Assembly: GCF_002564465.1 (NCBI RefSeq)
Contig: NZ_NUUX01000013.1
Span: 504,107-568,106 of the forward strand
Source of the DNA: Bacillus sp. AFS088145
GTDB lineage: Bacteria; Bacillota; Bacilli; Bacillales; Bacillaceae_G
DNA length: 64,000 nt
Reading direction: 5' to 3'
Part shown: positions 26,068 through 35,733 of the stretch, one piece after another
Layout: the number at the start of each line of letters is the position of its first letter
Numbering within the stretch: the stretch's first letter is position 1
Program-made: the position numbers and the translations under genes
Notes under the pieces: model-generated
What the model saw: the letters and a program-made list of their open reading frames with translations, nothing else
Databases searched by the model: none
What the model was told of the DNA's origin: nothing

Positions 26068-26192
26068 TTTTATATTCCCCCTTAGAATAGAGACTTTATA
26101 TCATTTTCACTATAAGTTTAATAAAGTTTCATCTAATAGGTTCAAAATAATATAAAGTCCATTCCATTAATTGTTATTTTCCAAATTACTAA

Positions 26193-26906
26193 CTATAAAC
26201 CCGGAGCATCCGTTAATGTCCACGTAATAGTTGCCTCATGATTACCAATCGTTGCTGAGCCTGCCGGTATCGTCAAAGTGACATTATCATTTAATGCCCC
26301 ATCATTCACTTCTGGATTTGGCCCAAGCCAACGAGTTACCCATGTACCAAAACCATTACCTGGTGATGCGGAAACAACAGGTGATGATGTACTTCCGTCT
26401 GTATTTAAAGCAATTGTTTCAGTTGCTACCGGAGACCCACTTGTACTTAATGAAATAACGGAACCATTTTTAAATGTAATGATTGCACCAGGTAGTGAAT
26501 CCGCTGTTCCATTTGTAAATTTACTTGCTTTAGCAGTTACTGACCAACCTTCCCCTGTACCACGGCGATCTGACACTTGAATAAATGGCTTTTTAGATTT
26601 AGCCGAATAGACTTCTGTTTTATTTGAAATCTCATTTACTCCGAAGTCAACTGAAGAAACATAATCTAATGTTAATGAGCCAGCATTTCCTGTTGGCGGA
26701 TCTGTTGGATTAGTAGGCCCTGATGGTTCTAATGGTTCAATTGGATTTGTAGGATCAACAGGTGTAACTGGACCCGTTCCAGCAACAAATGTTATGGATG
26801 ATTTTGAATTCCCTACAGATGATACTTCCGCAAAAGTTGAGTGAGCAGCTCCAACTAATGATGACATCCCTATTACACTAACAAGCGCGACTTTTGTAAA
26901 TTTCAT
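26193..26906 (-). CDS. WxL-domain surface protein
   Basis: 237 residues. Signal peptide cleaved near TFAEV, then a Pro/Thr/Glu linker (residues about 45-75, PTNPIEPLEPSGPTNPTDP), then a WxL domain from about residue 78. It has the YSAKSKKPFIQVSDRRGTGE segment with W in GWSVT, and the C-terminal WTLTDAP motif containing the W-x-L signature. It is held at the cell wall non-covalently, with the WxIP encoded downstream. The ribosome site is AAGGAG. Expression is probably set by the divergent Mga/AtxA-like regulator. Confidence 0.88.
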   Translation of the reverse strand: MKFTKVALVSVIGMSSLVGAAHSTFAEVSSVGNSKSSITFVAGTGPVTPVDPTNPIEPLEPSGPTNPTDPPTGNAGSLTLDYVSSVDFGVNEISNKTEVYSAKSKKPFIQVSDRRGTGEGWSVTAKASKFTNGTADSLPGAIITFKNGSVISLSTSGSPVATETIALNTDGSTSSPVVSASPGNGFGTWVTRWLGPNPEVNDGALNDNVTLTIPAGSATIGNHEATITWTLTDAPGL

Positions 26907-27161
26907 TTCACTTTACTCCTTAAAAATTATTTTTTGTTTCAACGATGTCATTATATCGTTGTAGTAAAGTGATTCCCATGATGTTTTTTACCTTTGATTT
27001 AGGTAAAAATAATATCTCGTCTTCAATAAAATTTCACATTTAACTCTAAGAATCGCATTAAAAAGTGTTTTTCAATAGATGAAATAAACTTTCACTGAAT
27101 TAAGACGGAACATTAAAAGCAATAATAGTAATAAATTGGACAAAATTTATGGAGATTTTGA

Positions 27162-28619
27162 ATGGATAAATCAACTAAGCGGAAATTACAAATAATAAAT
27201 ATTTTAAGTAAAGAAGATAAGTGGTTTAAAACAGAAGAATTAGCAAATGAGTTACTTTGTACTGAAAAAACAATTCGAAATGATTTACAGGCAATTAACA
27301 CACACCTACCTGAGGGATGGCAAATTGAAACAATAAAAGGAAAAGGAATTTATATTAATAAACCGATTTCTTCATCGATTAATGAAATTCGATCACTTTA
27401 CGTAAAAAATTCACTGAGTTTTCAAGCTATAATGCTAATACAATTTACTCCAATTAAAAGTATTGCAGAATTAGCAAACGCGCTTTTTATACAGCAACCT
27501 GCTGTCTATTCAATACTTGATCGAGTTGAGGAATTAATGGAGGCCTACCATTTAACTTTAAAACGTGGCCCGCTCGAAATCGTAGGAAGAGAATTTGAAA
27601 TTAGGCTATTGTGTGGTGATATCCTAGATGCTTTATGCGCTCATTCAGATCAAGAATGGCCACTTGAAGCATACTCTTTTCAAGATATAAAAAAAATTGT
27701 ACTAGACACTACTAAAAAGTTTAGATTATTCCTATATCCTTCTACTACAAATAAGTACGTCTATTTACTTGTTACGATGTTATATAGAATCGATAAAAAA
27801 ATGCAACTTGAATTAACTGATGAATCGATAAACAAAATTTTAAAATCAAATTATTTTAAAATTGCTAATGAAATTTGTAATCATTTAGAACATCAATATA
27901 AACATCATATTTCTAAGAATGAACGAATTGCGTTTTCATTATTAATATCAACTCTTCCATATTATAGTTTTGACAACATGGAAAAAAACGAATTTCTTTA
28001 TTTATTTCAAAATCAAAAAACAAGGTATTATAAGGAACTCTATCATTTAGTTAAACTATTGAAGAAAAAAACAGGTATATCGTTAGATGAGGACGAGGAG
28101 TTTCTTTATACATTACATGACCAATTCCAAAGATACTCGTTCATTTTATATTCAATCGATAAAAAAGAACCGTCCTATTCAATGGACCGCTATGTTAAAA
28201 ATCAGTATTCAGACCTATATAAAAAGGTATCAAAAGCCTTACAAATCTGGACGAAAAAATATTCATACCCTGAAATTACTAGAGATAAAATTGCGAAAGT
28301 TGCATTAAATGTTCAAGCTTCTAAAATTAATTTCTCATCATCAAGGAAGAAGGTTTTATTATTAACAAGTAATGGTCCAGGAGTTCATCGTTATATTGAA
28401 ACGAAATTGGTTACTGCTTTTGGTCATAAAATTGAATTTATTCTTCCTAAATTAGGTGAGTTTGAATCAACAATTATAAATGAACTAAACATTGAATTTA
28501 TTATTTCTGATTTCTTGCTTGAAGGCGAAATCATTCACCCAGTCATTACAATTGATCCTGTTCTTACGCAAAGAGATATTGATCAAATATCAAATTACTT
28601 AAATTCAAACTCGACATAA
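27162..28619 (+). CDS. Mga/AtxA-like transcriptional regulator with PRD-type domains
   Basis: 485 residues. N-terminal HTH (KRKLQIINILSKEDKWFKTE, then LLCTEKTIRNDLQAIN), a second Mga-type HTH (about 85-150, AELANALFIQQPAVYSIL), a central helical PRD-like region (about 165-385) and a C-terminal EIIB-like domain (about 395-480, KVLLLTSNGPGVHRYIE). This is the architecture of Mga, AtxA and AcpA virulence regulators, whose PRDs are modulated by PTS phosphorylation. Divergent from the WxL gene across a 255-base gap. GGAG precedes the start. Control of the WxL operon is inferred from position. Confidence 0.8.
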   Translation: MDKSTKRKLQIINILSKEDKWFKTEELANELLCTEKTIRNDLQAINTHLPEGWQIETIKGKGIYINKPISSSINEIRSLYVKNSLSFQAIMLIQFTPIKSIAELANALFIQQPAVYSILDRVEELMEAYHLTLKRGPLEIVGREFEIRLLCGDILDALCAHSDQEWPLEAYSFQDIKKIVLDTTKKFRLFLYPSTTNKYVYLLVTMLYRIDKKMQLELTDESINKILKSNYFKIANEICNHLEHQYKHHISKNERIAFSLLISTLPYYSFDNMEKNEFLYLFQNQKTRYYKELYHLVKLLKKKTGISLDEDEEFLYTLHDQFQRYSFILYSIDKKEPSYSMDRYVKNQYSDLYKKVSKALQIWTKKYSYPEITRDKIAKVALNVQASKINFSSSRKKVLLLTSNGPGVHRYIETKLVTAFGHKIEFILPKLGEFESTIINELNIEFIISDFLLEGEIIHPVITIDPVLTQRDIDQISNYLNSNST

Positions 28620-28657
28620 AAAAGTAAGGCAAAATAACAAAATAAGCCTTACTTTTT
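28619..28657. terminator. Bidirectional terminator between regulator and esterase genes
   Basis: aaaaagtaaggc (28619-28630) pairs with gccttactttt (28646-28656). Confidence 0.8.
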
Positions 28658-28666
28658 GTATTTTGA

Positions 28667-29680
28667 CTATCTATTTTCCAAATGTTGTTTAATAAACTGT
28701 GCAATCTCAGCGTTCGCTTGCTTACTAATTCTAGAAGCCCTGTCCATTAACTGAAAATCATGAAACATTCCTCTCCAAACTTTACATGTAACCTCTACAC
28801 CATTAGCATTTGCTTTTGCCGCATAAGCTAAAATATCATCGATTAACTCTTCCCTTGCGCCAGCATGGATCAGCATTGGAGGTAAACCTTTTAAATCACC
28901 ATAAAGTGGTGAGATTAAAGGATTTTTCCGATTATTATTACCTACGTATGTATCAACAATATTGATATCATTTCCATGATAACTTGCATGAATACTATCA
29001 AAATCTGAAGTGTATAATTGACTTTCTTTCGTTAAGTCAGTCGCTGGAGAGATCCCTACAACAGCTGTTGGATAGGTTCCATTTGAAGATTTTATTTTAT
29101 TTAACAAAGCAAATGCTAAATTACCACCAGCACTATCACCAACGATAACAACTTTAGAATTGGGACCATAATTTTTTCCTAAATATTTATAAACTTTTTC
29201 AACATCAGTTAAAGCTGCTGGATATGGATTTTCAGGTGAAAGTCTATACTGTATCGTTAGTACCCTATAACCTGTCTCTCTAGCTAAGATTGTTCCTAAA
29301 TTCCTTGAAAAACCTAACCCACCTCTGGACCAACCTCCGCCGTGTACATAAAAAACAATCTTATCTTCTGAAGATCCATTTGGAATTAACCATTCCACTT
29401 TTGTTCCTTCAATATTATCCCCCTTAATTTTAATATTCGAAGGAGTTGGGACTATTTGTTTTTCAATTTCGATTCGTTTTTGCTCTAATGTTGCCGTTCT
29501 TCCTTCTTTTGCTTTTTTTATATTTAATGCTCTAAGAGCTTCCGAGACTTTGTCGGGTTTCTCATTTTGATAGATAAGGGAAGAATTACTTTCACTTTTC
29601 ACAGTATTTTTTGAAGCAACTAAATAATTTCCGATTAACAAACAAGTCACTAGTGAAAGAAATAAAAAAGTTTTTTTCAA
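28667..29680 (-). CDS. Secreted HSL-type alpha/beta hydrolase
   Basis: 337 residues. The signal peptide or membrane anchor is residues 1-24. The hormone-sensitive-lipase oxyanion motif is HGGGWSRGG (about 116), the nucleophile elbow GDSAGGN (about 184), and the catalytic His lies in GMFHDF near residue 305; the acidic residue is probably Glu/Asp in GAREELIDD. An esterase/lipase acting outside the cell on short acyl esters. Isolated transcription unit. Confidence 0.85.
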   Translation of the reverse strand: MKKTFLFLSLVTCLLIGNYLVASKNTVKSESNSSLIYQNEKPDKVSEALRALNIKKAKEGRTATLEQKRIEIEKQIVPTPSNIKIKGDNIEGTKVEWLIPNGSSEDKIVFYVHGGGWSRGGLGFSRNLGTILARETGYRVLTIQYRLSPENPYPAALTDVEKVYKYLGKNYGPNSKVVIVGDSAGGNLAFALLNKIKSSNGTYPTAVVGISPATDLTKESQLYTSDFDSIHASYHGNDINIVDTYVGNNNRKNPLISPLYGDLKGLPPMLIHAGAREELIDDILAYAAKANANGVEVTCKVWRGMFHDFQLMDRASRISKQANAEIAQFIKQHLENR

Positions 29681-29756
29681 ATTAGCTCCCTACTTTACTG
29701 GTATTTTTTGTATTCTACTATTAAATTTTCCATTTTCTCATGAATTACTCGGAAAT

Positions 29757-29789
29757 AAAAAAGGTGCACAGAACTTGTGCACCTTTTTA
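29757..29789 (-). terminator. Terminator after the DUF3892 gene
   Basis: aaggtgcac (29761-29769) pairs with gtgcacctt (29777-29785) with A/T runs on both sides. Confidence 0.8.
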
Positions 29790-29800
29790 GCGTATAGACA

Positions 29801-30082
29801 TTAAAAAGTAGGTAAATTACTTAAATTATTTGTAGGATCACCATCAGGATAAGAACGAAGTGTTTTATGTGGATTATCTCCACGAGTTAGACCTGTGTTT
29901 ACATCTTCAATTTGTTCAAGTTCTGCCATCGCAATGGCTTGCTCAATCCCGACTATTTCACCATTTTGAAATTTTACATCTGTAATATCACCATCACCAT
30001 TTTTTCGAACTGCGACGATATGTAATTTATTTGGATCATCTTGATGTTCAGGATGTCCGATACCACGATTTTGAAACGACAT
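29801..30082 (-). CDS. DUF3892 small protein
   Basis: About 93 residues from the ATG at 30082 (GGAGGTG upstream; the longer frame lacks a ribosome site). The core IVAVRKNGDGDITDVKFQNG followed by an AIAMAE helix is the DUF3892 pattern, a short cytosolic beta-alpha protein of unknown function common in Bacillus. The C-terminal tail (TLRSYPDGDPTNNLSNLPTF) is low in structure. Confidence 0.75.
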   Translation of the reverse strand: MSFQNRGIGHPEHQDDPNKLHIVAVRKNGDGDITDVKFQNGEIVGIEQAIAMAELEQIEDVNTGLTRGDNPHKTLRSYPDGDPTNNLSNLPTF

Positions 30083-30268
30083 ACCAATACACCTCCATCT
30101 AATAAGACACAAAAATAGTATGGCGTGATGAAAATATATTTATCCTTCCAAATTATTACAGACTTAAACTTGTTAAACATTTCACAAATTGTTCACAGAC
30201 AAATTTGCACAAACAATATACGATATATGTAATCATTAATCAAACAACTTTCGAAAGAAGGGAAAAAT

Positions 30269-30382
30269 ATGACTACCGTTTTAAGAATGACAAGAGAAGG
30301 TAGATTAATTCACAAAATTGGTGATGGTTATTACCGATATACAAAATTAAACAAAGACGAACTAAAAACATTAAATAATTAA
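30269..30382 (+). CDS. 37-residue small protein
   Basis: ATG preceded at good distance by GAAGGGA, encoding MTTVLRMTREGRLIHKIGDG followed by YYRYTKLNKDELKTLNN. Basic and lacking a membrane segment. The phased length, ribosome site and sensible composition support a real small gene; no family recognised. Confidence 0.45.
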   Translation: MTTVLRMTREGRLIHKIGDGYYRYTKLNKDELKTLNN

Positions 30383-30421
30383 TGCAACCATGAAAAATAT
30401 AAATTGCTTAAAAACCATTTA

Positions 30422-30465
30422 CCCCTTTAATTAAAAGCTTACATAATTAAGCCTACTTAAAGGGG
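30422..30465. repeat. Inverted repeat after the small gene
   Basis: cccctttaa (30422-30430) is inverted as ttaaagggg (30457-30465) around a 26-base loop. It may act as a terminator for the small gene, although the T-run is poor. Confidence 0.4.
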
Positions 30466-30568
30466 GATAGTTTTAATGAGGATACTATGTTTTTTGATAC
30501 ATTCTTTGATTAATCATTTTTTTATGCAAATGGCATAATAGAATTTATAACGATTATTATTGAAACAT

Positions 30569-31558
30569 TTATTCGCCTACTAAGCCATCACCATCTCGAT
30601 CATCCATATATTTATAGAGCCATGAATCGCGCGTAATTGGCATTTTAAAGCCAGCAGCTTTGGCTTCAGCGATCGTAACACTTCCGTTATGATTGGTATC
30701 CACTTTACTTACATCTTCATTACTATTTTTCGTTTTGTTTGCAGGTAAATTGTTTGTTTTCGGTGGCATACTGCTCGCATTTGTCGTTTTCCCTAAATTT
30801 TTGTTCACTTCATCTGGGTTTACATTGTCAAATTCATCTGTAATGGATCTGCCCTGAATTTTGTATGTGAATTTATAATGGTTAGGAATTTGCGTGTGAG
30901 TATTTGGATATTGAATCACTGCTACGAAATCTGTACAACCTCCTGCATCTCGAATCCCTTTTTCCATATAAGCTTGATCGCCGTGCCTATTGAGATTGCT
31001 GTTCTGAGGTGTAATGTTATATGCGTTTGATACTCCACCAAGCGAGTCTGCAATCACATGCCCTTTATCCAAGATCGGACTCTCTGTACCAGGAACATTT
31101 GCTTCATCAGCGTAATATCTACCTGATGATAATACATGATCAGTATTCGAATTTTGAAGTGTTATCTTTTTCGCCTCTACACGTATTAGCTGACCGTATT
31201 CATTTGTATACGCCCAATATTCCCGTTTTCCAAATCCGACATCTACTTTGACATTCGATTGTCTATGTCCTGACATATCCCCACCGTCTACGACAATCAA
31301 GGTATATTTGCTGTAATCAAATCCGCCTGTTGCCTTTGAGGTGCTAGATGCAGGAACACTTTTGTTGGGTTCACTAGTACTCGTTGGTTTTACTTTGTCA
31401 TCGGCAGATGTACTCTTATTGGTTTCAACAGTCTTAGAAGCCGTGCTCGTTGGGGATTCCACTTTATTTGACGAAGTCTGTTCAGTGATTTTTCCGCAAC
31501 CCACAGATACTGATAGTAAAATCACAGTAAATAAAATCGAAAATATTCTTTTGTTCAC
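30569..31558 (-). CDS. DNA/RNA non-specific endonuclease lipoprotein
   Basis: About 329 residues from a GTG at 31558 (AAAGGTG nine bases upstream). Lipobox SVGC anchors it outside the membrane, followed by a long Ser/Thr/Lys linker (about 30-85). The nuclease domain (about 90-235) has the DNA-entry/NucA-type motif DKGHVIADSLGG and NITPQNSNLNRHGDQAY, with catalytic His and metal-binding Asn. The C-terminus has an EF-hand-like DTNHNGSVTIAEA and an excalibur-like DDRDGDGLVGE in which the usual Cys is Gly. Role: degrading extracellular DNA or processing it during uptake. Confidence 0.82.
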   Translation of the reverse strand: MNKRIFSILFTVILLSVSVGCGKITEQTSSNKVESPTSTASKTVETNKSTSADDKVKPTSTSEPNKSVPASSTSKATGGFDYSKYTLIVVDGGDMSGHRQSNVKVDVGFGKREYWAYTNEYGQLIRVEAKKITLQNSNTDHVLSSGRYYADEANVPGTESPILDKGHVIADSLGGVSNAYNITPQNSNLNRHGDQAYMEKGIRDAGGCTDFVAVIQYPNTHTQIPNHYKFTYKIQGRSITDEFDNVNPDEVNKNLGKTTNASSMPPKTNNLPANKTKNSNEDVSKVDTNHNGSVTIAEAKAAGFKMPITRDSWLYKYMDDRDGDGLVGE

Positions 31559-31724
31559 ACTTTTGCACACCTTTCTCATTTTTCTACGCTAGAAAAATCA
31601 TATTTAAACGATAACATATTTTAATCTTTTGTTGGAAACTATCTATCGTTGGAATTGAATCTTTATGCAACTATCCTGCTAGTTTGAATAAGAAAATCAA
31701 TAATCTACTTTTCACAGAGCCTAA

Positions 31725-31758
31725 AAAAACGCTATCTCATAATGAAAATAACGTTTTT
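31725..31758 (-). terminator. Terminator after acetoacetyl-CoA synthetase
   Basis: aaaaacgctat (31725-31735) pairs with ataacgttttt (31748-31758), one G-T pair; a T-run follows on the minus strand. Confidence 0.7.
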
Positions 31759-31766
31759 GACTGATT

Positions 31767-33746
31767 TCAACTTTGTTCATTTAAAACCTGTGCTAACTCG
31801 GTAAAAAACTTTAATGACTCTGGATTAGCCATCGAACCTTGATTGACAACTTTTTCAAGAGAAAACCCTAATAATATTTTACGTATTGGAACTTCTAATT
31901 TTTTTCCACTTAATGTTTTTGGAATTTGCTCAACTTCATAAATTTCATTTGGGACAAAACGTGGTGAAACTTTCTGCTTAATTTCTACTTTTATTTTTTC
32001 CTTTAATTCATTTGTCAAAACAACCCCATGTTTAAGTACAACAAATAATGGCATAAATGACTGTCGGCCTAATAGTTCTAAATCGATTACTAAACCTTCC
32101 ATTATCTCATCAAGTGACTCAACAACTCGATAAATTTCGCTTGTACCTAGACGCACTCCATGTCTATTAATTGTTGAATCTGATCTCCCATAAATGACAC
32201 AACTACCCTTTTCATCAATTTTAATCCAATCTCCATGTCTCCAAATACCTGGATAAACTTCAAAATAACTTTCAAGATAGCGCTCATTATTCGAATCACC
32301 CCAGAAATAAAGCGGCATGGACGGCATAGGAGAAGTAATCACTAGTTCCCCTACCTCATTAATTACTGATTTTCCCTCATCATCAAATGATTGTACATGA
32401 GCCCCTAATGAACGAGCTTGAATCTCTCCAGCATAAACAGGAAGAATCGGTGAACCTCCAACAAATGCTGTGCAAACATCAGTACCTCCACTAGTTGAAA
32501 CAAGCCAGATGTCATCTCTTATATTTTCATATACCCAGGAAAATCCTTCGACTGATAGTGGGGATCCCGTTGAACAAATAGACTTTAATTTAGAAAAACT
32601 ATGTCTATCTTTTAGCTTTATTGCCTGCTTCTCACACACGCTTAAGAATCCTGCACTTGTACCAAAGAATGTTACACCTACTTCTTCTGCAAGGTCCCAT
32701 AAAACATGTAGACTAGGAAAAGAAGGGCTTCCATCAAACAATAATATCCTACTGCCAGATAACAATCCTCCAACTAATTGATTCCACATCATCCAGCCAG
32801 TAGTCGTAAACCAAAAAATGACATCATCTTGATTTATTCCTTGTTCAACTACTAATGTCTTAAGTTGCTCAACTAATATTCCACCTTGACTTTGTACAAT
32901 TGGTTTAGGCAAACCTGTTGTCCCCGATGAAAATAGAATCCATAGTGGATGATCAAAAGGAACACTTTCAAAAGTAAGTTCACTGCTTCCCACTAATAAT
33001 TCATTCCAGTAAACTGTTTCGTTTTCCATTTTGTATTCATCAAAATTCACATATGGCACTAAAATTGTCTTCTTTAAAGTAGGTAATTCAGACTGTAGCT
33101 CTTCAACGCTTGATAACCTATTTTGAACTTTTCCATTATAAGAATAACCATCCACCGCAAATAAAATAGTCGGTTCGATTTGTTTAAATCGGTCAATTAC
33201 ACTACTCGTTCCAAAATCTGGTGAACAGCTAGACCAGATTGCTCCAATGCTTGCACAAGCTAAAAAGGCAATGATTGTTTCAGGGATATTTGGCATATAT
33301 GCTACAACTCGATCCCCAGATTTAACCCCTAATTCTCTTAAAGAATTTGCGACCAAGCCTGTCTTTTCCTTAAGCTCATTCCAACTTATTTCTGTTTTTG
33401 GAGTAATTTCTGATTGAAAAATTAATGCAGATTGGTCTCCCTTATCATTTCTAAATACATGTTCTGCATAATTAATTTTAGAGCCAGTAAACCATTTTGC
33501 GCCTGGCATTTTTTGCTCTTCAAGAACATGATCGTATGGTGCATGGGAAATTACATTACAATATTTCCAAATACTTTCCCAAAAGGATTCTAATTCATCC
33601 ACAGACCATTTCCATAACTCACTTTGTGTATTGAAAAATAGATTTTTCTCATTTTCGAGCCAGTTCATAAAATGGCTAACTCCAGCATTTTCAATTTGCT
33701 GCCTAGTTGGTTCCCATAATAAAGCACCTTCAGTAATCGCTTTCAT
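31767..33746 (-). CDS. Acetoacetyl-CoA synthetase (acetoacetate--CoA ligase)
   Basis: 659 residues, full length for the family. N-terminal ACAS segment with WKWSVDELESFWESIW, AMP-binding P-loop LFSSGTTGLPKPIVQSQGG (about 270), STSGGTDVCTAFVGG, the hinge region with GDWIKIDEKGSCVIYGRSDS, and catalytic Lys in PKTLSGKKLEVP near residue 620. It activates acetoacetate with ATP and CoA, salvaging ketone bodies for catabolism or lipid synthesis. Monocistronic; ribosome site AGGAGG. Confidence 0.9.
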   Translation of the reverse strand: MKAITEGALLWEPTRQQIENAGVSHFMNWLENEKNLFFNTQSELWKWSVDELESFWESIWKYCNVISHAPYDHVLEEQKMPGAKWFTGSKINYAEHVFRNDKGDQSALIFQSEITPKTEISWNELKEKTGLVANSLRELGVKSGDRVVAYMPNIPETIIAFLACASIGAIWSSCSPDFGTSSVIDRFKQIEPTILFAVDGYSYNGKVQNRLSSVEELQSELPTLKKTILVPYVNFDEYKMENETVYWNELLVGSSELTFESVPFDHPLWILFSSGTTGLPKPIVQSQGGILVEQLKTLVVEQGINQDDVIFWFTTTGWMMWNQLVGGLLSGSRILLFDGSPSFPSLHVLWDLAEEVGVTFFGTSAGFLSVCEKQAIKLKDRHSFSKLKSICSTGSPLSVEGFSWVYENIRDDIWLVSTSGGTDVCTAFVGGSPILPVYAGEIQARSLGAHVQSFDDEGKSVINEVGELVITSPMPSMPLYFWGDSNNERYLESYFEVYPGIWRHGDWIKIDEKGSCVIYGRSDSTINRHGVRLGTSEIYRVVESLDEIMEGLVIDLELLGRQSFMPLFVVLKHGVVLTNELKEKIKVEIKQKVSPRFVPNEIYEVEQIPKTLSGKKLEVPIRKILLGFSLEKVVNQGSMANPESLKFFTELAQVLNEQS

Positions 33747-33759
33747 TATTACTCCTCCT

Positions 33760-34040
33760 AAATTAGCAATCTATTTATTTTAAGGACATAGTAACTGCGC
33801 ATAACTCAAACCTTTTGATGAAAACTCAAAATAATCTTTCCATTATGTATTAGCTAAATATTTTTCTAAAAATACTTAATATTTAAAAATTAACTATTAT
33901 ACTATTACACACTAAATTTACTGTCAATATCGAAAATGAATCATTGTTCATCTAAAAGCACATTTTTAAATTGAGCTATCATATAGCATTCTAGTTAAAT
34001 TAACCCAAAAAACTTCATACTATATCCTCATAGAGACACT
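33760..34040. other. Gene-free stretch upstream of the riboswitch promoter
   Basis: A+T-rich divergent upstream region between the synthetase gene and the riboswitch promoter. I see no frame with a ribosome site. Confidence 0.4.
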
Positions 34041-34041
34041 G

Positions 34042-34070
34042 TTGATATTTGATTTGATTAAATGTAATAT
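34042..34070 (+). promoter_or_regulatory. Sigma-A-like promoter of the riboswitch-led operon
   Basis: TTGATA (34042-34047), 17-base spacer, TAATAT (34065-34070). The predicted start is near 34077, about 60 bases before the aptamer. Confidence 0.6.
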
Positions 34071-34136
34071 ATTAATTGATAATCCTGCAGGTTATTATTA
34101 CCAACTTTACCATTAATTACCAAAATTGTATTATAG

Positions 34137-34203
34137 CTCGTATATCCCCAGAAATATGGTCTGGGAGTCTCTACCTAATTCCCGTTAAGAATTAGACTAC
34201 GAG
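34137..34203 (+). ncRNA. Purine riboswitch aptamer, guanine type (C74)
   Basis: P1 ctcgta (34137-34142) pairs with tacgag (34198-34203). P2 cccaga pairs with tctggg around L2 aatatgg. J2/3 reads gagtctctacc (consensus GAGUUUCUACC), and P3 is capped by L3 with CCGTTAA. L2 GG and L3 CC retain the loop-loop contact. The specificity base (C74 position) is c at 34197 in gactacg, predicting guanine/hypoxanthine. U51 equivalent is T, arguing against the known 2'-dG class. J1/2 differs from consensus at two positions (A24 to U, U25 to C). An upstream aattacc (34115-34121) can pair with ggtaatt (34203-34209). Confidence 0.9.
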
Positions 34204-34370
34204 GTAATTTTTACTTTATTATTAAAAAAAGCTGAATTTAATAAAGGATAACTATGTCATTTTGAATAGATACTTTTAAATACTCTATTAATCTTAGACT
34301 ATTTAAAAATACACTTTCTTTACCTATTTGAAGGACTTTATATACCTTTAAAATTTCAACTTTTTTGCGA

Positions 34371-34434
34371 ACCAAGATAAAGTAGGACTTATCTCTTAAG
34401 TGGAGAATACGTCCTACTTTATCTTGGTTTTTTT
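34371..34434 (+). terminator. Strong 18-bp-stem terminator between riboswitch and HD gene
   Basis: accaagataaagtaggac (34371-34388) pairs perfectly with gtcctactttatcttggt (34411-34428) around a 22-base loop, followed by tttttt. It lies about 170 bases after the aptamer and 50 bases before the first gene of the operon. Confidence 0.9.
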
Positions 34435-34486
34435 ATGTCACTTAAATGTTTTCGTAAATTAATGTTTATAGAAGGGGTTTATTGAT

Positions 34487-35719
34487 ATGTATAAGGCCAT
34501 GTATCATACTTTTGACCACCTAAGATTAACTAACAAGCAAACGCAAGAAGCTAATGTTGCGTTCTTACATGACTTTAATGCAGTTTTAGAATCCCCCCAT
34601 TTAAAAAAATTAGCAAAAAAAACACAGTTAATTCCCAACTCAGAGCAATGCCATAATCGTTTGTCCCATACTATTGACGTATGCCATGTTTCAGGCTTAA
34701 TCGTGGAACATCTTAACAATTATTTTCAAGAGAATAACATTGCACCCATAAATAAAGATTTAGTAAAGGCTATTAGTCTAGCTCATGATATTGGTCACCC
34801 ACCATTTGGACATACCGGTGAACGAGCGCTAGATGAAATGATGAAAAAAATGGGTGGATTTGAATCGAATGCACAGAGCGTTAAAATTTTAGTTAATAGT
34901 TCGGATGATTTTAAATACAGAACCCTTATAGCCTTAATGAAATACAAAACCAAAATTCCTTTAATTAGAGAAGAATATAACGGTTTAATCAAAGGCTATT
35001 ACGGGTATATGACAGACTATTTAGAACCTTTATTTTTGACATATCAAGAAAATGTCATTGAGCAATCAATCGTAGACAGAGCAGATACGTTATCTTATGC
35101 CCTATCAGATCTAAAAGATTTAATACTATTTTATGGAGAAAATAGATTTGCTCAATTACTTAATAGATATTTTACCGAAGGCGTGATGCTAGAGGAGTCA
35201 ATGCTTTTTTTCCCTGAAATTAGTAGATCGGAATTACTTTATTTCATTCCAAAGATTATGGAAGACATTAAAAATAATATACTTGGGGAAATCTTTCAAA
35301 ATTACGGTAAGTTCAAATCGGAACCACTACAATCTATTATCCATGATTTTATAGATACAATAGTGATCAAGATAAACTATGCACAACCAATGTATAGTAA
35401 ATTGAATCTTCCAATAGAAAATGAATTAAAACTTTTTCTATTAAATCAAATTACAAAGAAATGTTTCTTAGAAAGAAAAGTTAATAGAGAAATAGATAAA
35501 AAGATTACTCATAATATACAGCTCACCTACGATTATCTTTTTAACTTAAATAGTGAGGATTCTTTGTTGAAATTAGATAAGGAAATCTTACAGCAATTGA
35601 ACAATATCTCTAATGTTATTGAGCGTTCACGTTTTGTATGTGACGTAATATGTCATTTAAGTGATATTGAGATTGGAAATTTTGTAAGAAAATCCAATAA
35701 AAAAATAATTGTAGTATAA
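34487..35719 (+). CDS. dGTPase-like HD-domain triphosphohydrolase
   Basis: 410 residues. Metal site NRLSHTIDV (His), AHDIGHPPFGHTGERAL (His-Asp plus the phosphate-contacting His) and VDRADTLSYAL (distal Asp) match the dNTP triphosphohydrolase type 1 (Dgt) family; GGFESNAQSVKI corresponds to the family GGFEHNAQ segment with H replaced by S. Such enzymes release tripolyphosphate from dGTP or related nucleotides. Slightly shorter than E. coli Dgt. First gene behind a guanine-type riboswitch; 14 bases to the P450 gene. The nucleotide substrate is not provable here, but a purine-related one fits the riboswitch. Confidence 0.8.
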   Translation: MYKAMYHTFDHLRLTNKQTQEANVAFLHDFNAVLESPHLKKLAKKTQLIPNSEQCHNRLSHTIDVCHVSGLIVEHLNNYFQENNIAPINKDLVKAISLAHDIGHPPFGHTGERALDEMMKKMGGFESNAQSVKILVNSSDDFKYRTLIALMKYKTKIPLIREEYNGLIKGYYGYMTDYLEPLFLTYQENVIEQSIVDRADTLSYALSDLKDLILFYGENRFAQLLNRYFTEGVMLEESMLFFPEISRSELLYFIPKIMEDIKNNILGEIFQNYGKFKSEPLQSIIHDFIDTIVIKINYAQPMYSKLNLPIENELKLFLLNQITKKCFLERKVNREIDKKITHNIQLTYDYLFNLNSEDSLLKLDKEILQQLNNISNVIERSRFVCDVICHLSDIEIGNFVRKSNKKIIVV

Positions 35720-35733
35720 CAGGAGGAAATAAC

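Noticed and set aside
34137..34203. Adenine-type or 2'-deoxyguanosine-type aptamer
   Set aside because: The specificity position is C, not U, and the U51-equivalent base is kept, so guanine type is favoured.
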